64,000 bases of DNA from CAUSKK01 sp963532425 (GTDB lineage Bacteria; Pseudomonadota; Gammaproteobacteria; Cardiobacteriales; Cardiobacteriaceae). Of this stretch, positions 58,392 through 64,000 are shown one piece after another. The stretch spans positions 83,705-147,704 of the forward strand of contig CAUSKK010000004.1 in NCBI GenBank assembly GCA_963532425.1, given 5' to 3'. The notes under the pieces were generated by a model. It was not told the DNA's origin. It ran no database searches and saw only the letters and a list, made by a program, of their open reading frames with translations. The position numbers were made by a program, and so were the translations under genes. The first letter of the stretch is position 1. The number at the start of each line of letters is the position of its first letter.

Positions 58392-60367
58392 CCGCAAAAA
58401 ATCTACTAAGTCAAATTGCCTCACTACGGGCGGAAATTGAGCGCCATAACCGCCACTACTACGAGCTCGACGACCCGCTTATCAGCGACGCCGAATATGA
58501 CCAGCTGCTGCGCCAGCTCAAAAGCCTGGAGGCCAGCGCCGGGGGAAGCGCTTCGTCGCCGAGCCAGCGCGTCGGCGGCCGGGCCAGCTTTGCGCCGGTG
58601 GCCCACCGGGTGCCGATGCTGTCCCTGGACAATGTCTTCAGCTATGACGAGTTTTTACAGTTCTACCAGCGCTGCGCCGACCGCCTCGGCCGCCGGGATT
58701 TCACCCTGTCGCTGGAGCCGAAATTTGACGGCCTGGCCCTGAGCCTGAGCTATGAAAAGGGCCAGCTGGTGCGGGGGGCCACCCGGGGCGATGGCAGCAC
58801 CGGCGAGGACGTAACCGCCAACGTGCGCACCATTCAATCGCTACCGGCGACGCTGGCCGACGGGGCGACGGTGGAAATTCGCGGCGAAGTCTTCATGCCC
58901 CGGGCTGCCTTCGCCCGGCTCAACGCCGATTTGCTCCAGGCCGGCGGCAAGCTCTTCGCCAACCCGCGCAACGCGGCGGCGGGCAGTCTGCGCCAGAAGG
59001 ACAGTCGCATCACCGCCCAGCGCGAATTGGATTTCTACGCCTACGGCCAGGGCGAAGCGCTTCCCGGCATCACCAGCTATGGCCAGCTGCTGGAACAATT
59101 CCGCCGCTGGGCCATTCCCGTCTGCCCGCTGCAGCGGCCGGCGCACACGCCGGAGGAAGCGCTTCGCTACCACGATGAGCTGCTGGCCCAGCGCGACCAG
59201 CTGCCCTATGACATCGACGGCCTGGTCATCAAGGTGGACGATTTCACCCTGCAGGAAACGCTGGGCTTCAGCGGCCGGGCGCCGCGCTGGGCCATCGCCT
59301 GGAAATTCCCGGCCCTGGAAAAGAGCACCACGGTGGCGGCCATCGAAGTGCAGGTGGGCCGCACCGGTGCTATCACGCCGGTGGCCCGGCTCCAGCCGGT
59401 GGAGGTGGCCGGGGTCATGGTCAGCAATGCCACCCTGCACAATGCCGACGAGCTCGCCCGCAAGGATGTGCGCGTCGGCGACCGGGTCTTTATCCGCCGG
59501 GCCGGCGACGTCATTCCCGAGGTGGTTAAGGTGATTCTGGAGGAGCGGCCGGCCCAGAGCCAACCCTTTGTTTTCCCGACGGTTTGTCCCTCCTGTGGCA
59601 CGGCGCTGGTCAAGGTGGACGCGGTCAGTCGCTGCCCGAATCAGCATGGCTGCCCGGCCCAGCTCGAACAGGCCTTGATTCATTTCGCCAGCCGCAAGGC
59701 CCTGGACATTCAGGGCCTGGGCGATAAATTGCTGGCCCAGCTGCTGGAGCTGGGGCTGGTGAACTCGGCGGCGGATATTTTCCGCCTCGACGCGGAAAAA
59801 CTCGGCACCGTGCCCCGGCTTGGTGCCAAATCCATTGAAAATCTGCTCGCCGCCATCGCCGCCGCCAAGAAAACCACCCTGGCCCGATTTATCTTTGCCC
59901 TCGGCATCCGTGAGGTGGGCAGCAGCACCGCCGAATTGCTCGCCCGCCACTTCGGTAATCTGCCGGCGCTGCGCCAGGCGTCGCTGGAGGATTTGCTTGC
60001 CATCGATGGCATCGGCCCGGTCATGGCCCAGCACATCTACGACCACTGGCGCAATCAGGCCGGGCCGGCCGATGAGCTGCTGGCCGTCGGCGTCCACTGG
60101 GACGATTTGCCCCCCGAAGCGCTTCCCACCGGGGGGCCGCTGGCCGGCAAAACCGTGGTTATCACCGGTACCCTGCCAACGCTAAGCCGGGACGAGGCCG
60201 CCGCCAGGCTGCAACGGCTGGGAGCCAAGGTCAGCGGCAGCGTCTCGGCCAAAACCGACTATCTGCTGGCCGGGGCCAAGGCCGGCAGCAAACTGAGCAA
60301 GGCCGAAGCGCTGGGGGTCGAGGTCATCGACGAAGCGCTTCTACAGCGCTGGCTGGACGAGCTCTAG
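58388..60367 (+). CDS. ligA: NAD-dependent DNA ligase LigA
   Basis: A 659-residue ligase. Adenylation motif is LEPKFDGLALS (lysine at about residue 116), then the OB-fold, the zinc finger CPSCGTALVKVDAVSRCP, the HhH region and a BRCT domain at the end (GKTVVITGTLPTLSRDEAAARLQ). All domains of the family are present. It seals nicks using NAD. It contains at least five perfect GAAGCGCTTC copies, most read as EALP or EALR, showing that the repeat is tolerated inside an essential gene. Confidence 0.97.
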   Translation: MTAKNLLSQIASLRAEIERHNRHYYELDDPLISDAEYDQLLRQLKSLEASAGGSASSPSQRVGGRASFAPVAHRVPMLSLDNVFSYDEFLQFYQRCADRLGRRDFTLSLEPKFDGLALSLSYEKGQLVRGATRGDGSTGEDVTANVRTIQSLPATLADGATVEIRGEVFMPRAAFARLNADLLQAGGKLFANPRNAAAGSLRQKDSRITAQRELDFYAYGQGEALPGITSYGQLLEQFRRWAIPVCPLQRPAHTPEEALRYHDELLAQRDQLPYDIDGLVIKVDDFTLQETLGFSGRAPRWAIAWKFPALEKSTTVAAIEVQVGRTGAITPVARLQPVEVAGVMVSNATLHNADELARKDVRVGDRVFIRRAGDVIPEVVKVILEERPAQSQPFVFPTVCPSCGTALVKVDAVSRCPNQHGCPAQLEQALIHFASRKALDIQGLGDKLLAQLLELGLVNSAADIFRLDAEKLGTVPRLGAKSIENLLAAIAAAKKTTLARFIFALGIREVGSSTAELLARHFGNLPALRQASLEDLLAIDGIGPVMAQHIYDHWRNQAGPADELLAVGVHWDDLPPEALPTGGPLAGKTVVITGTLPTLSRDEAAARLQRLGAKVSGSVSAKTDYLLAGAKAGSKLSKAEALGVEVIDEALLQRWLDEL

Positions 60368-60400
60368 CCGTTTTTCCCTTTTATTTATAGGAGTATGCCC

Positions 60401-60946
60401 ATGAAAAAAATTCTACTGCTGGCTCTGGCCCTGGGTCTGGGTGCCTGCGACAAGGCCGAGGATAAGAAGGAGGTGTCTGCCGGTGAGCTGGGCGCTGCCC
60501 TGCACGAGGCCAATCAGGTGGCCGATAGCAATGCGCTAACCGCCGGCGAGGAGGCCGAGAAGGTGGCCGCCGATTTACAACGGCAGGCTGAACAGATGGC
60601 CAATAATGCCGTCCGCGATGCCAACGCCCTGGCCAGCCAGTCCCAGGCCGACGCCAGTAAACTGGCCGCTGCCGCCAGCAGCGATGCCCAGGCCGTGGCC
60701 AAACAGAAGGTCAGCGCTGCCATGCACGCCAACAAGGAAGCGCTGCAGGCCGTGGGGACGGTGGTCAAGGAGAAATCCGGCGAGGTGCTGGATAAATCCA
60801 AGGAAGCGCTTCGGGAGGCCAAAACCAAAACCGTGGAAGCCACCCACAAGGCCGTGGACGCCAGCAAGGCCGCCCTGCACGACGGTGCCAAGAAGGTGAT
60901 GGAAATGACTAAGCCCGAGGCCACGCCAACGCCCAGCCAGCCCTAA
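60401..60946 (+). CDS. Alanine-rich helical lipoprotein
   Basis: Start at MKKILLLALALGLGACDK, chosen for AGGAG spacing over an ATG two codons upstream; 181 residues. The lipobox LGAC makes Cys15 the lipid anchor. The mature part is almost wholly heptad-like helix rich in Ala, Lys, Glu and Asp, reminiscent of outer-membrane tethers or stress lipoproteins. No known domain is seen. The gene is preceded by a short gap after ligA and followed by a terminator. Confidence 0.7.
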   Translation: MKKILLLALALGLGACDKAEDKKEVSAGELGAALHEANQVADSNALTAGEEAEKVAADLQRQAEQMANNAVRDANALASQSQADASKLAAAASSDAQAVAKQKVSAAMHANKEALQAVGTVVKEKSGEVLDKSKEALREAKTKTVEATHKAVDASKAALHDGAKKVMEMTKPEATPTPSQP

Positions 60947-60961
60947 TCTCCTCATCTCCGG

Positions 60962-60989
60962 GCGCCCGGTTTCGGCCGGGCGCTTTTTT
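60962..60989 (+). terminator. Terminator of the lipoprotein gene
   Basis: GCGCCCGG / CCGGGCGC arms and a T6 run form a strong intrinsic terminator that also isolates the riboswitch transcript. Confidence 0.9.
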
Positions 60990-60993
60990 CTCC

Positions 60994-61030
60994 AGTAGTT
61001 CGCAACCCTCCTACTTAAAAAAACTAAGGA
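60994..61030 (+). promoter_or_regulatory. PreQ1-I riboswitch upstream of queF
   Basis: AGTAG (60994-60998) and CTACT (61011-61015) form P1 around the loop TTCGCAACCCTC. The A-rich tail TTAAAAAAACTAAGGA then folds back into the loop in the class I pseudoknot. The tail contains the AAGGA ribosome binding site of queF, so binding of preQ1 would block translation. The match of stem, loop and tail to the family, and the gene downstream, make this identification strong. A terminator lies directly upstream, and no promoter is clear between it and the riboswitch. Confidence 0.88.
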
Positions 61031-61035
61031 AACCC

Positions 61036-61488
61036 ATGAAATCACTCACCCTGCTGGGCCAGGCCCAGACCCAATATCCCCAACACTACGCCCCGGAGCT
61101 GCTCGAATGTTTCGATAACCAGCATCCGGACAACGACTATATGGTCAGCTTCCACTGCCCGGAATTTACCAGCCTGTGCCCCATCACCGGCCAGCCGGAT
61201 TTTGCCACCATTCGCATCAGCTACATTCCCCATCGAAAAATGGTCGAAAGCAAGGCGCTGAAGCTCTATCTCTTTTCCTTCCGTAACCACGGCGATTTCC
61301 ACGAGGACTGTGTCAATAAAATCATGAAGGATTTGGTACGGCTGCTGGAGCCCAAATATCTGGAGGTGGAGGGCATTTTCACCCCCCGGGGCGGCATCGC
61401 CATCTATCCCTTCGCCAACTATGCTGCGCCCCAGTCGCCCTATGAGACCCTGCGCCGGGAACGGCTGTTTGCCGGGCTGAAACGATGA
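61036..61488 (+). CDS. queF: NADPH-dependent preQ0 reductase QueF (short form)
   Basis: A 150-residue unimodular QueF. The catalytic Cys is in FTSLCPITGQPDFATI (about residue 55) and the NADPH/preQ0 part is VESKALKLYLFSFRNHGDFHEDC. It makes preQ1 from preQ0 for queuosine in tRNA. Regulation by the riboswitch upstream closes a feedback loop. It overlaps the transporter by four bases. Confidence 0.95.
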   Translation: MKSLTLLGQAQTQYPQHYAPELLECFDNQHPDNDYMVSFHCPEFTSLCPITGQPDFATIRISYIPHRKMVESKALKLYLFSFRNHGDFHEDCVNKIMKDLVRLLEPKYLEVEGIFTPRGGIAIYPFANYAAPQSPYETLRRERLFAGLKR

Positions 61489-62168
61489 AGCGCTTCCCCA
61501 ACGACGAGGCCGGTTCGGCCTTCGGATTTGTGCCCGCCCGGGAAGCCGGTCTGGGCTTCGCCTTCTCGCCGGCCCAGCGCCGCCATGCCCTGATTTGGCT
61601 GAGCTTCTGGCACGTCTTCATCATTGCGGTCAGCAACTATCTGGTGCAATTTCCCTTTGAAATGTTCGGCTACCACACCACCTGGGGGGCGTTTAGCTTT
61701 CCCTTCATCTTCCTGACCACCGATTTAACTATCCGGATTTTCAACGCCGGCTTTGCCCGCAGAATCATTCTCTGCGCTATGATTCCGGCCTTTTTCGTGT
61801 CGGTGGTCATGTCGCTGCTTTTCAGCCCCGACGATGGCCTGCGGGTGATTCTACGCATCTGCCTGGCCAGCTTTCTGGCCTATGTTATCGGTCAGATTCT
61901 CGACATCGGTGTTTTCAACCGGCTGCGCCAGCAGCGGCGCTGGTGGGTGGCCCCCAGCGCTTCGGCTGTTTTTGGCAACGCCGTTGATACCATTGCCTTT
62001 TTCGGGGTGGCCTTCTATCACAGCAGCAACGAACACATGGCCCAGCACTGGCCGGAAATCGCGCTGGTGGACTATCTGTGGAAAATCATCATCTGTGCCC
62101 TCTTCTTCCTGCCGGCCTACGGGCTACTGTTGAACTATCTGACAACCCGATTAACCCGCCCTAACTAG
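61485..62168 (+). CDS. Queuosine-precursor transporter (YhhQ family)
   Basis: A 227-residue membrane protein with about six helices and the family segment YHTTWGAFSFPFIFLTTDLTIRIFN, then FGNAVDTIAFFGVAFY. YhhQ-type proteins import preQ0/preQ1. The start codon lies in ATGAAGCGCTTC, so the host palindrome overlaps the start, four bases before the queF stop. The riboswitch likely controls both genes. Confidence 0.88.
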   Translation: MKRFPNDEAGSAFGFVPAREAGLGFAFSPAQRRHALIWLSFWHVFIIAVSNYLVQFPFEMFGYHTTWGAFSFPFIFLTTDLTIRIFNAGFARRIILCAMIPAFFVSVVMSLLFSPDDGLRVILRICLASFLAYVIGQILDIGVFNRLRQQRRWWVAPSASAVFGNAVDTIAFFGVAFYHSSNEHMAQHWPEIALVDYLWKIIICALFFLPAYGLLLNYLTTRLTRPN

Positions 62169-62222
62169 GTTTGGACAGATTTATGCTTGAGGAATACTTT
62201 TTTATTCTTCAAGCCATAAATC

Positions 62223-63245
62223 ATGAGTCAATTAAAAAATATTTCCCTCTGGCTGCTTCTGCTGAGTCCGGTGGCCGACGCCCAGACTGTTGCCCTCGAC
62301 CGCAAACTACTGGTAGAAGCCCAACGCTATTTCAGCCCGCTGCCGACCCTGGAAAAGCAGCGGCAAATTCACAAATTCACCGATGCCCAGGTGGAACTGG
62401 GCCACCAGCTTTTCTTCGATAAACGCCTTTCCAAGCACAATAACCAGAGTTGTGCCAGCTGCCATAACCTGAGCCAGGGCGGCGCCGACCCCCGGCCGGT
62501 GAGTCCCGGCAGTGAACCGGGGGTAATGGGCGTACGCAATGCGCCCACCGTGTTCAATGCGGCCCTGAATACGCGCCAGTTCTGGGATGGCCGCGCCAAG
62601 AACGTGCGGGAACAGGCCAGCCGGCCCCTGCTGAATCCCCTGGAAATGGCGCTGAGCGACGAGGCCCAGGTGGAGGCCATCATCGCGGCGGTGCCCGGCT
62701 ATGGGGAGCGCTTCGCCCGGGCCTTTGAGGATAAAAAGATTAGCTTTGACAATATCACCAATGCCATTGGCGCCTATGAACAGACGCTGCTCACGCCCAG
62801 CCCCTGGGATGAATATCTAGGTGGCAAAATTGAAGCGCTTAGCCCCCAGCAGCGCCAGGGGCTGCGCAAATTCATTGACCACGGCTGCGTCAGCTGTCAT
62901 AACGGGGTAAATCTGGGTGGGGTGGCCTACCAGAAATTTGGTCTGGTGCAGCCCTACTGGGAATTGACGGGCAGTAAAAAAATTGACGAGGGACGTTTTG
63001 CAGTTACGGGCCGGGAGGAGGATAAATACTTTTTCCGTGTACCTGGCCTGCGGCAGGTGAGCGCAACAGCGCCTTATTTCCATGATGGTAGCGTGGCCAA
63101 GCTAGATGATGCCATTGATGTGATGGCCCGGGCCCAATATGGCCGCTCTCTCCCCCAGGAGGACATTAGAGATATGGTGCTTTTCCTCCAGTCCACAGCG
63201 GCGCCGCTGCCAGCGGAAATCAGCAAAGAGCCCGTCTTACCCTAA
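62223..63245 (+). CDS. Di-heme cytochrome c peroxidase (MauG/CcpA family)
   Basis: A 340-residue periplasmic enzyme with a signal peptide (MSQLKNISLWLLLLSPVADAQ) and two heme sites, CASCHNLS (about 78) and CVSCHNGV (about 222). LFFDKRLSKHNNQSCASCH and WDGRAKNVREQA belong to the family. It removes hydrogen peroxide using cytochrome c electrons, possibly from cytochrome c4. The gene has no strong ribosome binding site. A palindrome-based hairpin follows. Confidence 0.93.
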   Translation: MSQLKNISLWLLLLSPVADAQTVALDRKLLVEAQRYFSPLPTLEKQRQIHKFTDAQVELGHQLFFDKRLSKHNNQSCASCHNLSQGGADPRPVSPGSEPGVMGVRNAPTVFNAALNTRQFWDGRAKNVREQASRPLLNPLEMALSDEAQVEAIIAAVPGYGERFARAFEDKKISFDNITNAIGAYEQTLLTPSPWDEYLGGKIEALSPQQRQGLRKFIDHGCVSCHNGVNLGGVAYQKFGLVQPYWELTGSKKIDEGRFAVTGREEDKYFFRVPGLRQVSATAPYFHDGSVAKLDDAIDVMARAQYGRSLPQEDIRDMVLFLQSTAAPLPAEISKEPVLP

Positions 63246-63252
63246 AATAAGA

Positions 63253-63298
63253 AGCGCTTCCCCAGGGCAGATGATTCAGCCAGCCCCAGGGAAGCGCT
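63253..63298. terminator. Hairpin built from two inverted palindromes between convergent genes
   Basis: AGCGCTTCCC (63253-63262) and GGGAAGCGCT (63289-63298) pair over 10 bp. Both halves derive from the GAAGCGCTTC element. The position between the peroxidase stop and the convergent oxidoreductase gene suggests a bidirectional terminator. Confidence 0.6.
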
Positions 63299-63325
63299 AT
63301 TTACCATTAACGTTTTGGTCTATTG

Positions 63326-63901
63326 CTAAATATGCTGAGCAAGATTGGCGAGAAAATCCTGGCGCTGGACCGCCGTAGATTTATCCATATTGCCAAAATT
63401 CAGCCATTTTCTTTTCTTTATGCCAATGCCCTTTAGGGTGTGATTGAGCATGGCTCTAGAGATGCCATTGCCACCGAGCCATTTTAAATACCAAGTTGGT
63501 GCTGTAGAAGTACTAATAACTAACGCCTCTTTAATATTTGTTAGATTGCCTTTCAGACCTGTGGTCGTCGGTACGTAAGCTAACTGCTTTAGAAAAACTT
63601 TATCTTCAAATCCTTTTACAATGGCTGGCATATCCGCCCACCAAATGGGGAAAATAAAAATCAATTTTTGCGTAGTTTTTAGCAACTCTTGATAGCGTAG
63701 TACTAAGGGGTCCAAGGCCTGGCCCTGATTAAATAATGCTAGTTCTTGCTTCGTGTAAGCTGGATTAAAGCCATCCGCATAAAGGTCAATAAGTTGATAT
63801 TTTTCATCTTTAGCGACTAGCAGTTCTTGCACCCGCTGCAAAATTCCATAATTAAAGCTTTTTTCATAGGGGTGGGCGTAAATAATGGTTGTGAATGACA
63901 T
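63326..63901 (-). CDS. NAD(P)H-dependent oxidoreductase (flavodoxin-like, KefF/YwrO type)
   Basis: A 191-residue protein of the modulator of drug activity/NQO family. It starts TIIYAHPYEKSFNYGILQRV and has LIDLYADGFNP and FIFPIWWADMPAIVKGFEDKVF, the FMN-binding and WW motifs of these quinone reductases. It reduces quinones or similar compounds by two electrons. The gene is lower in GC than its neighbours, which may mean recent gain. It lies between the peroxidase and the rRNA operon end. Confidence 0.9.
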   Translation of the reverse strand: MSFTTIIYAHPYEKSFNYGILQRVQELLVAKDEKYQLIDLYADGFNPAYTKQELALFNQGQALDPLVLRYQELLKTTQKLIFIFPIWWADMPAIVKGFEDKVFLKQLAYVPTTTGLKGNLTNIKEALVISTSTAPTWYLKWLGGNGISRAMLNHTLKGIGIKKRKWLNFGNMDKSTAVQRQDFLANLAQHI

Positions 63902-63919
63902 GGGCCTAATAATTTATTA

Positions 63920-63955
63920 ATAAAAAGAAAGCCCCAGTATTGCTGCTGGGGCTAA
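63920..63955 (-). terminator. rRNA operon terminator
   Basis: AGCCCCAG / CTGGGGCT arms with an eight-base loop are followed on the minus strand by a T-rich tail. It lies directly after the 5S rRNA end. Confidence 0.9.
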
Positions 63956-63963
63956 AAATAAAA

Positions 63964-64000
63964 TCCTGATAGTGTCCTACTCTCACATGGGGAGACCCCA
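63964..64000 (-). rRNA. rrf: 5S rRNA, 3' end (rest outside window)
   Basis: Read on the minus strand the last 37 bases contain the 5S end GGGGTCTCCCCATGTGAGAG followed by TAGGACACTATCAGG. The conserved helix and loop of the 3' half of gammaproteobacterial 5S rRNA are clear. The 5' part lies beyond the window. The exact 3' end is uncertain by a few bases. Confidence 0.93.

Overview
The window looks like a chromosome segment of a GC-rich gammaproteobacterium with type IV pili. Supporting genes are a pilQ-like secretin next to gatB, a zipA-ligA pair, engB divergent from cytochrome c4, queF, an L-lactate dehydrogenase, and the start of an rRNA operon at the right edge. The gene content and base composition would suit a Cardiobacteriaceae-type oral bacterium, but that placement is inference only.

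Layout. 1-2719: the 3' part of pilQ and gatB. About 2803-37788: an apparently complete 35 kb P2-type prophage. Its virion genes are all recognisable (D, U, S, J, I, FI, FII, E/E', W, V, T, R, X, L, M, N, O, P, Q) but sit in several shuffled blocks on both strands. Integration uses a P4-type tyrosine integrase and replication a TOPRIM primase-helicase rather than P2 gpA. The middle carries a lower-GC cassette at 16.2-20.6 kb: two small proteins, a SNF2-type helicase, a PAPS-reductase-like IbrA homologue and a ParB-like IbrB homologue. A DNA adenine methyltransferase lies just upstream and a secreted Excalibur-domain protein just downstream. gpE carries a canonical -1 slippery heptamer in the right frame to make the E-E' fusion. 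38.8-41.3 kb: an M19-type dipeptidase and a polytopic membrane protein. 43.5-46.7 kb: an operon of ABC permease, ATPase, lipoprotein phosphatase and NnrS. 46.8-50.9 kb: lactate dehydrogenase, an SPFH/NfeD pair and a duplicated-repeat secreted protein. 52.5-63.9 kb: a NERD-helicase, a flavoprotein, a TSUP permease, engB, cytochrome c4, zipA-ligA, a lipoprotein, queF-yhhQ under a preQ1 riboswitch, a di-heme peroxidase and an NAD(P)H oxidoreductase. 63.96-64.0 kb: the 3' end of a 5S rRNA gene and its terminator.

The most striking feature is a 10-bp perfect palindrome, GAAGCGCTTC. It is scattered through host genes, sometimes overlapping start codons as ATGAAGCGCTTC, and is packed into three intergenic arrays (37.78-38.70, 41.39-43.42 and 50.96-52.49 kb) at roughly one copy per 25-60 bp, with a small cluster after gatB. 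I count about 15, 30 and 20 perfect copies in the three arrays, plus many one-base variants, but only four in the prophage between its end genes. The arrays also contain longer duplicated modules bounded by the palindrome. The prophage appears to have inserted into such an array: a 16-bp direct repeat that includes most of the palindrome lies at both composition boundaries. This is a HIP1-like highly iterated palindrome, and I do not recognise it as a described element.
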